A stretch of DNA of 5,106 bases from Streptosporangiaceae bacterium (GTDB lineage: Bacteria > Actinomycetota > Actinomycetes > Streptosporangiales > Streptosporangiaceae): positions 1 to 5,106 of the forward strand of contig JASIBM010000125.1 of assembly GCA_030045175.1 (NCBI GenBank), read 5' to 3'. Shown here piece after piece: positions 1 to 5,106 of this stretch. The notes under the pieces are model-generated. The model was given only the letters and a program-made list of their open reading frames with translations. It was not told the DNA's origin and made no database searches. A program made the translations under genes and the position numbers. Every line of letters starts with the position of its first letter. Position 1 is the first letter of the stretch.

Positions 1-590
1 TCCAGCCCGCGGTGCTTGTGCCAGGTGAACAGGTACAGGTCGACGACTTCCTCGCCGCTGGTCACCAGCCCGTAGTACAGGGACTCCACGCCGACCTGGC
101 GGACCGGGCCGAACGGGAACTCGAACGCGTGCCCGCCGACGGTGTGCGGCGCGTGCAGCTCGGCCGGATCCCGCGGCGGCTGGCGCCCGAGCCTAGGCAG
201 TGCTGGCCCGGGGGGGCACTCTGCTGGCCGGGGGGCACCCCCGAACCCCCGATGGCCCGGAACCCCCCGCAGGTCCGTACCGGCGTGCGGGGGCAGCGCG
301 ACCCGGTTGAGCGGCTTGCCTGTGGCCGGGCGGATCCCGAACTGCTCGTAGGTCTCGCATTCCTCGTAGAAGGCGGCCGGGGCGATGTCGGACAGCGCCG
401 GGTACTGCTCACCGGTGATATCTGTCTGCGTGATGAGGTACCGCTGCTCGGCGTCAAGCGCCCACACCAGCCGCAGCGTGACCGGATCGGCTCCGGTGGC
501 GAACAGGTCGGCCAGCCTGGCGCCGGACGTGGCGAGCTGGTGGACGGCGCCCTCGAGCTGCCCGGCGGGCACCGGGAGGACGGCGGTCAC
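1..590 (-). CDS. hyfG: Hydrogenase-4/FHL-type large subunit (NuoC-NuoD-like fusion), N-terminal 196 codons, runs off left edge
   Basis: Partial gene, open from a GTG at 590 to the window edge. Residues 1-100 form a short NuoC/30-kDa-like domain, ending in YEECETYEQFGIRP (about 75-88), the usual signature of HycE/HyfG proteins. Residues 141-196 begin the NuoD-like large-subunit core: HAPHTVGGHAFEFPFGPVR, then VESLYY and HKHRGLE, as in group 4 large subunits. In the family this subunit carries the NiFe centre on the cytoplasmic arm. The cysteine motifs that bind nickel follow HKHRGLE and lie outside the window, so catalytic competence cannot be judged. The GTG overlaps the hyfF stop as GTGA; there is only a weak GGCGG upstream, so translation is probably coupled to hyfF. 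Odd feature: residues about 109-138 are a Gly/Pro/Arg-rich linker encoded by a GC-rich repeat. A cysteine-less Ehr-type homologue is the main alternative. Confidence 0.88.
   Translation of the reverse strand, partial: MTAVLPVPAGQLEGAVHQLATSGARLADLFATGADPVTLRLVWALDAEQRYLITQTDITGEQYPALSDIAPAAFYEECETYEQFGIRPATGKPLNRVALPPHAGTDLRGVPGHRGFGGAPRPAECPPGPALPRLGRQPPRDPAELHAPHTVGGHAFEFPFGPVRQVGVESLYYGLVTSGEEVVDLYLFTWHKHRGL
201..268. repeat. GC-rich direct repeat and G-quadruplex-capable block inside hyfG
   Basis: Two near-copies starting TGCTGGCC lie 21 bp apart (201 and 222), each followed by a run of six or seven G and then CAC. Next come C-runs at 238-242, 246-250, 256-258 and 263-268, separated by 3, 5 and 4 bases. 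Read on the minus (coding) strand these are four G-tracts that fit the G-quadruplex pattern. CGGGGG and CCCCCG at 229-243 can also pair as a short hairpin. The block is open in the hyfG frame and encodes the Gly/Pro/Arg-rich linker. Its composition differs from the flanking coding sequence, so it may be an inserted small dispersed repeat; that origin is inference. Confidence 0.65.
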
Positions 591-2062
591 GAGATCGCCG
601 CCATCGAGTGCATGATCGCCGTGTTCAGGCCGCCTGGAATCCACAGCCCGAGCACGAGCAGGGCCGCCAGCCCGATGCCGAGCGGGACGGCTGCGGCCCA
701 GCGGGCCGCCACCGTCTGGTAAGGGTCGGGCGGTGCCTGCTGCGTGCCGGTGACCATGCCGGCCGTCGTCCGGGCGAACGCGATGAAAGCGACCGCGAGC
801 AATGCCAGCAGCAGCAGTGGCAGCGCCGGGCTGGCCATTGCGAAGCCGGCCCGCACGATGGTCAGCTCGGACAGGAACAGCCCGAACGGCGGGGAGCCGA
901 GCACCGCGAGCGAGGCCAGCAGCAGCACGCCGCCGGTGAGCGGGACGGCTGTCAGCAGCCCGCGCACGCCTGCCGCGTCCCTGGTCCGGTAGCGCAGCGC
1001 GACGTCGCCGCCGCCGAGGAAGAGCACGGCCTTGGCGACCGCATGGTTGAGCGTGTGCAGTAGCGCGCCATACAGCCCGAGCACGCCGCCGAAGCCGAGT
1101 GCGACCGCGATGATGCCCATGTGCTCCACGGAGGAGTAGGCGAAGAGCCGTTTGAAGTCGCCGCGCCGGACCATGAAGAGCACGCCGACGAGGATCGACG
1201 CGAACCCGAACGCCAGCAAGACCGCGTGCGGGAAGGTGGCGCCGAGCCTCGCCTGGGCGATGGCGAGGAACCTGATGATCGCGTACATGCCGGTGTTCAG
1301 CAGCGCGGCGGACAGCATGGCGCTGGCCGGGCTTGGCGCCTCGGAGTGCGCGTCGGGCAGCCAGGTATGCATGGGCGCCAGCCCCACCTTGGTGCCGTAG
1401 CCGACGACGGCAAGCAGGAACGCCAGCCGCAGCGGCTGCGGCGCAAGCGCGGCGGCGTGTGCGAACAGGTATGGCCAGGTCAGCCGCTGGTCTGAGGTCA
1501 GGTGCAGCGCGCTGCCCGCGTAGAACAAGAACAACGTGCCCGCCAGCGCGATCGTCACCCCGAGCGAGCTGATGATCACGTACTTCCACGCCGCCTCCAG
1601 CGACCGGGCCTTGCCCTCCAGGCCGACCAGCGCGGCGCTGGCCAGCGTGCTGGCCTCGACCAGGACGAAGAGCAGGCCGAGGTTTCCTGTCTCAAGCGAC
1701 GCGAGCATCAGCGCGGCGAAGGCCCCGAAGAAGATCAGGTACAACCGGACCTGGAACGCCGACAGCGTCCCTGCGTGCTCCTCGGCGGACAGGTACGCGA
1801 CCGAGCCGATGGCCGCGAGCAGCGTCACGCCCGCGACGGTCAGCAGGAAGAAGCCGCTGAGCGAGTCCACGTACAAGAAGCCGGCCCAGCCGCGCAGCGG
1901 CGCCCGGTGCAGCTGCGCGGCAAGCAGCGCGATGGCGGCCGCCAGCGAGACCATCGCGCCTGCCACGCCGGCCAGGGCAGCGGCTCGCGCCCGTGCGCGC
2001 AGCGCCGTCGCGATCGGCCCGGCAAGCGGGCCGGCCACGATGAGCATCGCCAGTATGGTCAT
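587..2062 (-). CDS. hyfF: Hydrogenase-4 component F-like membrane subunit (NuoL/M/N, Mrp antiporter family)
   Basis: A 491-residue, strongly hydrophobic protein of about 14 membrane helices, close to the size of E. coli HyfF. It belongs to the proton-translocating antiporter-like family of complex I and group 4 hydrogenases and would form part of the membrane arm. Visible hallmarks: glutamate E136 in LVEAST, K160 in AAWKYVIISS, K225 in GYGTKVGLAP, then HTWLPDAHSEAPSP (232-245) with H239 and E241, SVEHMG (311-316), H336 and H340 before K344, and E399 in FLSEL. Those Glu/Lys/His residues are the ones expected in the membrane-embedded ion path of this family. The DAHSEAP signature and the short C-terminus, without the long lateral helix of NuoL, favour HyfF. 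The ATG start overlaps the hyfE stop as ATGA and has a GGGGG ribosome site 8 bases upstream. The stop overlaps the hyfG GTG. Confidence 0.93.
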   Translation of the reverse strand: MTILAMLIVAGPLAGPIATALRARARAAALAGVAGAMVSLAAAIALLAAQLHRAPLRGWAGFLYVDSLSGFFLLTVAGVTLLAAIGSVAYLSAEEHAGTLSAFQVRLYLIFFGAFAALMLASLETGNLGLLFVLVEASTLASAALVGLEGKARSLEAAWKYVIISSLGVTIALAGTLFLFYAGSALHLTSDQRLTWPYLFAHAAALAPQPLRLAFLLAVVGYGTKVGLAPMHTWLPDAHSEAPSPASAMLSAALLNTGMYAIIRFLAIAQARLGATFPHAVLLAFGFASILVGVLFMVRRGDFKRLFAYSSVEHMGIIAVALGFGGVLGLYGALLHTLNHAVAKAVLFLGGGDVALRYRTRDAAGVRGLLTAVPLTGGVLLLASLAVLGSPPFGLFLSELTIVRAGFAMASPALPLLLLALLAVAFIAFARTTAGMVTGTQQAPPDPYQTVAARWAAAVPLGIGLAALLVLGLWIPGGLNTAIMHSMAAIS

Positions 2063-2736
2063 CCGCGCAGCCCCCTTAGCTCGGCCGCGCTCGCCTCGGC
2101 GAGCTGGCGGGCCAGGCCGGAAACGAACCCGAGCATGATCAGCACGCCCGCCGCGACGTCCAGGAAGATTCCTGCCTCCACGATGAACGGGAAGCTCGCC
2201 ACCAGCGTGATCGCGCCGAGGAACACCCCGTTCTCGACGATCAGCCAGCCGATCAGCTGGGCCACCGTGTGCCGCCGCACCACCATCGCCAGCGCGCCAA
2301 GCAAGATCACCGCCGTGGACAGCGGCACGACGGCGGCCGCCACCAGCCCGTGCGGCAACAGCTGCGGCCTGGTGACCAGGTAGGCGAACGCGGTCAGCGC
2401 ACCCCCGGCGATCAGCGAGGTCGACAGGCCGATCGAGATCGCCGCGTCACGGGCCAGCGCCAGCCGCCGCAGCAGCAGCCTGCGCGTCGCGACCGGGATC
2501 CCGATCCCCTTGATCGCCAGCGTGATCACGGCCAGGATCCATAGCTGCACGCTGTCGAAGGTCCAGGCGGCGACGCCGGCCGCGAATGCCAGCACAACGG
2601 ACTGCGCGCCGTAATAGGCCACGTACCTGTTGAACAGCTTCGAGCCCAGGCAGGCGAACGCCAGGAGCAAGATCACGACCCCGGACAGGTCGAGCAGCAC
2701 CCCGGCAGGGCTCGTCGCGGCGAGCTTTTCCACCAT
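2059..2736 (-). CDS. hyfE: Hydrogenase-4 component E-like membrane subunit (NuoK/MrpC-related)
   Basis: A 225-residue membrane protein with about seven predicted helices (roughly 13-30, 39-58, 63-80, 98-121, 127-152, 160-180, 184-206), matching the HyfE family (about 216 residues in E. coli). Its C-terminal half carries LIGWLIVENGVFLGAI (161-176), the glutamate-containing helix shared with NuoK and MrpC; E168 is the likely ion-path residue. K76 in the IKGIGIP stretch is a second membrane-region charge. In the complex it should link HyfC to the antiporter-like HyfF. The chosen ATG at 2736 lies 2 bases past the hyfC stop, with GGGG 7 bases upstream. A GTG at 2742 overlapping the hyfC stop (GTGA) is a possible but less well spaced start. 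The frame stays open far upstream inside hyfC, but that extension is not hydrophobic and overlaps a clear gene, so I rejected it. Confidence 0.9.
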   Translation of the reverse strand: MVEKLAATSPAGVLLDLSGVVILLLAFACLGSKLFNRYVAYYGAQSVVLAFAAGVAAWTFDSVQLWILAVITLAIKGIGIPVATRRLLLRRLALARDAAISIGLSTSLIAGGALTAFAYLVTRPQLLPHGLVAAAVVPLSTAVILLGALAMVVRRHTVAQLIGWLIVENGVFLGAITLVASFPFIVEAGIFLDVAAGVLIMLGFVSGLARQLAEASAAELRGLRG

Positions 2737-2738
2737 CC

Positions 2739-3686
2739 TCACGCCCCGATCACGTAGGACGTGGCGACGCCAAGCAGCGCCAGCAGGAACGCCGCGCCCA
2801 GGAACTCGGCGATACGGAAGAACCGCAGCTTGGCGAACGAGGTGTCCACGATCACGATGGCCAGGCCGCACGCGGCGAGCTTGCCGAGCAGGACCGGGAT
2901 CGCCAGCAGCGCGCCGGCCAGGCTGGCCGACGTGCCCAGCCCCCACGGGATCACGAACACATTCATGAAAATCGAAGACAGCAAGAACAGCTTCATCCAG
3001 CCGCCCCATTTGACCAGGGCGTACTCACGGCCGGAGTACTCCAGCACCCGGCTTTCCTCGATCATCGATATCTCGGTCGTCACGCCCGGATTCTCGACCG
3101 GGATCCGGCCGTTCTCTACCAGCACGATCATGAAGAAGGCCAGCAGCCCGAGCACGTGCGTCGGCAGCACCAGCGCGAACGGCGATGCCGCGATCGCGTG
3201 GTTCATCAGGTACGGGTTGTCCGAGGCGGACACGGCGCCCACGGTGAAGAACACCAGGATCAGCGCGGGCTCGGCCATGCTGCCGATCCAGCTCGCCCGG
3301 CTCGCGCCCAGGCCGCCGAAGGGACTGGCGGTGTCCAGCGCGGCCAGCGAGATCACGAAGCTGGCCAGCGCGAGCACGAACGCGCCGCCGATCAGGTCGG
3401 CGAGGAACGCCAGCGGCAGCGGCGTGTTCGTGATGACAGGCACGATCACCGACACGGTCAGGTAGCAGGCGAACGCCACGAACGGAGCGCCGCGCGACAC
3501 CCATGACGCCTGGTCGCTGAACGCGCTTGCCTTGCGCATCAGCTTGGCCAGATCCCGGTACGGCTGCACCACGCTCGGCCCGCGCTTGGAGCCGACGACA
3601 GCCTCGGCGCGCGTGATCACGCCCGCGTACAGCGGCGCGAACGCGAGCACGACAACGCTTTGCAGCACTTGAATGAGGTAAGGCAA
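2739..3686 (-). CDS. hyfC: Hydrogenase-4 component C-like membrane subunit (NuoH/HycD family)
   Basis: A 315-residue NuoH-type protein, close to HyfC/HycD length, with about eight membrane helices. It anchors the peripheral catalytic arm to the membrane and connects it to the ion-translocating subunits. Visible family signatures: SKRGPSVVQPYRDLAKLMRK (33-52) in the first cytoplasmic loop; FGGLGASR (123-130); and the acidic loop ENGRIPVENPG (191-201) continuing through TEISMIEESRVLEYSGREYA (204-223). That loop, rich in Glu and Arg, is expected to sit near the quinone-like cavity. The start is a rare TTG at 3686. It is supported by a GGAGG ribosome site 5 bases upstream and by an in-frame stop at 3723-3725 with no ATG or GTG in between. 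It is the first gene of the visible hyf operon; no hyfB precedes it. Confidence 0.93.
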   Translation of the reverse strand: MPYLIQVLQSVVVLAFAPLYAGVITRAEAVVGSKRGPSVVQPYRDLAKLMRKASAFSDQASWVSRGAPFVAFACYLTVSVIVPVITNTPLPLAFLADLIGGAFVLALASFVISLAALDTASPFGGLGASRASWIGSMAEPALILVFFTVGAVSASDNPYLMNHAIAASPFALVLPTHVLGLLAFFMIVLVENGRIPVENPGVTTEISMIEESRVLEYSGREYALVKWGGWMKLFLLSSIFMNVFVIPWGLGTSASLAGALLAIPVLLGKLAACGLAIVIVDTSFAKLRFFRIAEFLGAAFLLALLGVATSYVIGA

Positions 3687-3691
3687 ATGAG

Positions 3692-3696
3692 CCTCC
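3692..3696 (-). promoter_or_regulatory. Shine-Dalgarno site that fixes the TTG start of hyfC
   Basis: The minus strand reads GGAGG, followed by five bases and then TTG at 3686. It is the strongest ribosome site in the window and decides in favour of TTG over the internal GTG at 3668, which has no such site and would cut into the first membrane helix. Confidence 0.75.
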
Positions 3697-3755
3697 GCCT
3701 GTCCGAGCCGACGAGCGCCGGGTTACCACAGGTAGAGGCCATCAGCCGGATCGTC

Positions 3756-3782
3756 CTAGACCCGGCGGTACGCGAGCCTCAT
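3756..3782 (-). other. Possible 8-codon leader ORF upstream of hyfC
   Basis: An ATG at 3782 opens a frame encoding MRLAYRRV and ends in TAG at 3756-3758. GAAGG (3790-3794) sits 7 bases upstream, a well-spaced ribosome site. It lies in the presumed hyf leader, 69 bases before the hyfC TTG. Tiny ORFs with chance ribosome sites are common, so this is only a candidate. Confidence 0.2.
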
Positions 3783-3801
3783 CGCGTCACCTTCAGGCTC
3801 A

Positions 3802-3807
3802 ACCGTA
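3802..3807 (-). promoter_or_regulatory. Candidate -10 element for the hyf operon
   Basis: The minus strand reads TACGGT, which fits the actinobacterial TANNNT pattern, in the 207-bp gap before hyfC. No convincing -35 hexamer lies 17-19 bases upstream. A weak dyad, GTGCC/GGCAC (3822-3837), sits just upstream and could be an operator. The rest of 3687-3893 holds the possible leader ORF and the hairpin after the stress-protein gene; I see no further gene in it. Confidence 0.25.
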
Positions 3808-3866
3808 CACTCTCGCCGCCGGTGCCACCAGGGGCACTGACCGCAATCGGGCCGGCCATGCCTGGC

Positions 3867-3885
3867 TCAGGCTCGGCGAGCCTGA
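3867..3885 (-). terminator. Hairpin just downstream of the universal stress protein gene
   Basis: TCAGGCTCG and CGAGCCTGA form a perfect 9-bp dyad around one central base, giving an 8-bp stem with a 3-base loop. It begins 8 bases after the stress-protein stop. There is no U-tract, as is common in high-GC actinobacteria. It probably separates the padR-usp transcript from the hyf operon. Confidence 0.5.
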
Positions 3886-3893
3886 TTCAAGGC

Positions 3894-4379
3894 TCAGGGC
3901 GCCGCGCTCACGAGCAGCACTGGGACCGCGCAGGTCCGGGCGGCGGTCTCGGCGATGTGGCCGAGCCTGGGATGGAGCATGCCACCATCGCCGTGGCGGC
4001 CGACGACCAGCAGGTCGAAGCCATGTCCGACGGCATAGTCACACAGCGCGACGGCTACCTGGCGCGCCTGCATCGTGTGCAGGTCCACCCTCGCGGGAGC
4101 GGCGCTCGTGCTGGCTGCCCGGGTCGCCTCGAACGCAGCCGCGACCCGCAGTGCCTGGCCGGAGGCCTCGGCTGGCCCGTCATGTACTGCCTCGCGGTGC
4201 GGCGCCGCCGTCAGCACGGCTAGCGCCACGACATGACCAGCGCTGCCGCCGACCAGGGACGTGGCCGTGCGGAGCGCGGCGACAGCGTCAGCCGAGCCGT
4301 CGAATGCCACGAGCACCCGGCGGAACGGCCCGCCAGGCACCGGCGCGAGCGTCGGGTGCTCGCTTGCTGAGGTATTCAC
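3894..4379 (-). CDS. Universal stress protein (UspA family), single domain
   Basis: 161 residues from GTG 4379, the usual size of a single Usp domain plus a flexible N-terminal tail. The fold starts at RRVLVAFDGSADA (20-32), with the conserved Asp at D26. It ends with FDLLVVGRHG (121-130) and a final strand VPVLLV (151-156) after ETAARTCA. Usp proteins are cytoplasmic, often bind ATP and are commonly induced by hypoxia, starvation or stationary phase. The nucleotide motif G-x2-G-x9-G-(S/T) is present as GRHG, nine residues, then GH (140-141), so the phosphate-contacting Ser/Thr is replaced by His and ATP binding is uncertain. Start choice is unsure: TTG codons at 4403 and 4388 are in frame, but the first lacks a ribosome site and the second has AGGA only 3 bases away. 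It probably shares a transcript with padR. Confidence 0.87.
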   Translation of the reverse strand: MNTSASEHPTLAPVPGGPFRRVLVAFDGSADAVAALRTATSLVGGSAGHVVALAVLTAAPHREAVHDGPAEASGQALRVAAAFEATRAASTSAAPARVDLHTMQARQVAVALCDYAVGHGFDLLVVGRHGDGGMLHPRLGHIAETAARTCAVPVLLVSAAP

Positions 4380-4382
4380 CGA

Positions 4383-4409
4383 CGCCAATTGTCCTGCGGG
4401 CAATTGGCG
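4383..4409. repeat. Perfect 9-bp inverted repeat with 9-bp spacer between padR and usp
   Basis: CGCCAATTG (4383-4391) and CAATTGGCG (4401-4409) are exact reverse complements. Each arm contains the palindrome CAATTG, so the two are also direct repeats 15 bp apart. The site is AT-richer than its surroundings. On the minus strand the spacer reads CCCGCAGGA, placing the only plausible ribosome site for the stress-protein gene in the loop, three bases before the GTG would follow the stem. It could be a protein operator, an RNA hairpin controlling translation, or both. There is no U-tract for a classical terminator. Confidence 0.6.
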
Positions 4410-4420
4410 CAGGCAAGCGC

Positions 4421-4978
4421 CTAGCCAAGGTCGGCGGTTCGGGTGGCCGCCGGTGCGCGGAGGGCTTCGAGGAATCGCATCGTGGCCGCGATCGTCTCGG
4501 CGCGCCAGAGCAGCAGCGTCCGCTCGAATCCCGCGGCGGTGGCGAGCCGTTCGGCCAGGGCGTCGGCGACGGGCTGGAGCTGGTCGCGCTGCGCGTCAAG
4601 CAGGGGCCCTGGGTCGGTGCCGGCCCGGTCGAGCAGGGCGAGCTTTGCCAGTAGCTCGGACCTGATGTCGCGGTTGTGGCCGACGGGCTGGCGCAGCCAT
4701 GCCGCGGCCAGCGCCCGGCCGCGGCGGGTGGCGCTGAAGGGCGAGCGGGCCGGGCCCTGGCTGGACTGCTGCGGCTCGGTGGCACGCAGGGCGCCGAGCT
4801 GTTCCAGCCGTTGCAGCGCACGGTAGATGACCGGCTTGGGGATCCGCCAGATCCGGCCGATCTCGCCGTCGGCATCCAGCAGCCGGACCAGGGCGAAGCC
4901 GTACAGCTGCCGTTCGCAAGCCAGGCAGAGCACGATCCACTCGGCTAGTGACAGGGATGGCTCGGCGTGCGCGGGCAT
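4421..4978 (-). CDS. PadR-family transcriptional regulator
   Basis: 185 residues, typical of PadR proteins with a C-terminal helical dimerisation domain. The N-terminal winged helix-turn-helix spans about 8-90: SLAEWIVLCLA (helix 1), ERQLYGFALVRLLD, then the recognition-helix region KPVIYRALQRLEQLGAL (48-64), and a basic wing ending in FSATRRGRALAAAWL (81-95). Residues about 100-175 are mainly helical and charged, fitting the PadR C-terminal dimer domain (Vir_act_alpha_C type). PadR proteins are usually repressors whose ligand is unknown without experiment. The ATG at 4978 lacks a ribosome site but has a well-placed -10 element, suggesting a leaderless mRNA. Its stop is 41 bases before the stress-protein GTG, so that gene is likely co-transcribed and a possible target. 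Confidence 0.9.
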   Translation of the reverse strand: MPAHAEPSLSLAEWIVLCLACERQLYGFALVRLLDADGEIGRIWRIPKPVIYRALQRLEQLGALRATEPQQSSQGPARSPFSATRRGRALAAAWLRQPVGHNRDIRSELLAKLALLDRAGTDPGPLLDAQRDQLQPVADALAERLATAAGFERTLLLWRAETIAATMRFLEALRAPAATRTADLG

Positions 4979-4980
4979 GG

Positions 4981-4992
4981 CCTAAGGTTAGG
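4981..4992. promoter_or_regulatory. Palindrome at the padR start, candidate autoregulatory operator
   Basis: CCTAA and TTAGG flank two bases, forming a 12-bp dyad two bases before the padR ATG and overlapping its -10 element. A protein bound here would block transcription, so PadR autorepression is a reasonable inference. It does not match the common ATGT/ACAT PadR box. Confidence 0.35.
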
Positions 4993-5015
4993 CGGCGCGG
5001 GCAGGCCCAGGGCAA
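4985..5015 (-). promoter_or_regulatory. Likely leaderless promoter of padR
   Basis: The minus strand reads TAACCT (4985-4990), a TANNNT -10 box whose last base is 7 bases from the A of the padR ATG, the spacing typical of actinobacterial leaderless transcripts. TTGCCC (5010-5015) could be the -35 box with a slightly long 19-bp spacer. Absence of a ribosome site supports leaderless translation. Confidence 0.5.
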
Positions 5016-5033
5016 CTTACCGGGCCCGCCCGC
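4997..5033 (-). terminator. GC-rich hairpin after the aldehyde dehydrogenase gene
   Basis: On the minus strand GCGGGCGGGCCC (5022-5033) pairs with GGGCCTGCCCGC (4997-5008) over 12 positions, with one G-U wobble and a 13-base loop. It starts 10 bases after the stop of the upstream gene and has no U-tract. The putative padR -35 box lies in the loop, so terminator and promoter overlap. Confidence 0.5.
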
Positions 5034-5043
5034 AGCCGCCTGC

Positions 5044-5106
5044 CTACAGCAGCGTGGTGATCGCCTTGACTTCGGTATAGGCCTCGATGACCTCGTGACC
5101 CATCTC
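5044..5106 (-). CDS. Aldehyde dehydrogenase-like protein, C-terminal 20 residues only
   Basis: The frame enters from the right edge and ends in TAG at 5044-5046. The visible tail, EMGHEVIEAYTEVKAITTLL, fits the C-terminus of NAD(P)-dependent aldehyde dehydrogenases, where a Gly-x-x-x-(I/L)-x-x-Y-(T/L)-x-x-K pattern precedes a short final strand. Substrate and subfamily cannot be told from 20 residues, and the catalytic Cys and Glu are outside the window. A hairpin follows the stop. Confidence 0.6.
   Translation of the reverse strand, partial: EMGHEVIEAYTEVKAITTLL

Noticed and set aside
12..722. Long plus-strand frame at the left end (236 codons)
   Set aside because: It is antisense to the well-supported hyfG and hyfF coding frames, rich in Arg/Gly/Pro, with no recognisable domain; a GC-driven shadow.
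1502..2383. Long plus-strand frame opposite hyfF and hyfE (293 codons)
   Set aside because: Low-complexity Arg/Gln/Glu composition and antisense to two clear membrane-protein genes; no family motif.
2059..3009. hyfE extended upstream to a 316-codon ORF
   Set aside because: The added 91 residues are Arg/Gly-rich, lie inside hyfC in another frame and do not resemble HyfE; the ATG at 2736 gives the normal family length.
3025..3729. Minus-strand 234-codon frame overlapping hyfC
   Set aside because: Arg/Ala-rich shadow of hyfC in another frame; hyfC carries all the NuoH-family motifs.
3660..4223. Plus-strand frame across the hyfC-usp gap (187 codons)
   Set aside because: It mostly runs antisense to the stress-protein gene, and its only non-overlapping part covers the hairpin and leader; no recognisable domain.
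4288..4875. Minus-strand frame of 195 codons overlapping padR and usp
   Set aside because: Ser/Pro/Arg-rich alternative frame of padR; the padR frame has a clear winged helix-turn-helix.
1..5106. CRISPR arrays, tRNA/rRNA genes, transposases or attachment sites
   Set aside because: No regularly spaced repeats, tRNA-like cloverleaf, transposase motif or flanking duplication was seen on either strand.

Overview
The window is a very GC-rich chromosomal fragment. Its G/C-ending codons, its TTG and GTG starts and its short or overlapping gene junctions are typical of a filamentous or soil actinobacterium; the species cannot be named from this stretch. Every gene I can support lies on the minus strand, so the biological order runs from right to left. 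The long open frames on the plus strand are GC-driven shadows.

From right to left: (1) The last 20 codons of an aldehyde dehydrogenase-like gene enter at the right edge and end at 5044, followed by a strong GC hairpin that may terminate it. (2) A PadR-family regulator (4421-4978) has a likely leaderless promoter directly upstream. (3) A universal stress protein (3894-4379) follows, with a perfect 9+9 bp inverted repeat in the short gap between it and padR. (4) A 207-bp intergenic stretch (3687-3893) holds a hairpin after the stress-protein gene and the presumed promoter and leader of the next operon. (5) Four tightly packed genes encode parts of a membrane-bound group 4 [NiFe]-hydrogenase-like or related energy-converting complex: hyfC (NuoH-like), hyfE (NuoK/MrpC-like), hyfF (antiporter-like NuoL/M/N family) and the first 196 codons of hyfG (fused NuoC/NuoD-like large subunit), which runs off the left edge.

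Together hyfC-E-F-G give a membrane anchor, two proton-channel-like subunits and the catalytic-type large subunit of an FHL/hydrogenase-4 complex, which couples redox chemistry to ion translocation. No hyfB or hyfA precedes hyfC, and the nickel-binding cysteines of HyfG lie outside the window, so a true hydrogenase cannot be separated here from a cysteine-less hydrogenase-related (Ehr-type) complex.

The most unusual local feature is a GC-rich, G-quadruplex-capable repeat block (about 201-268) read in frame inside hyfG, exactly at the linker between its NuoC-like and NuoD-like parts. I do not see a clearly new multi-gene system. The novelty candidates are this in-frame repeat, the compact hyfCEFG layout, and the regulatory dyads around padR and the stress-protein gene.
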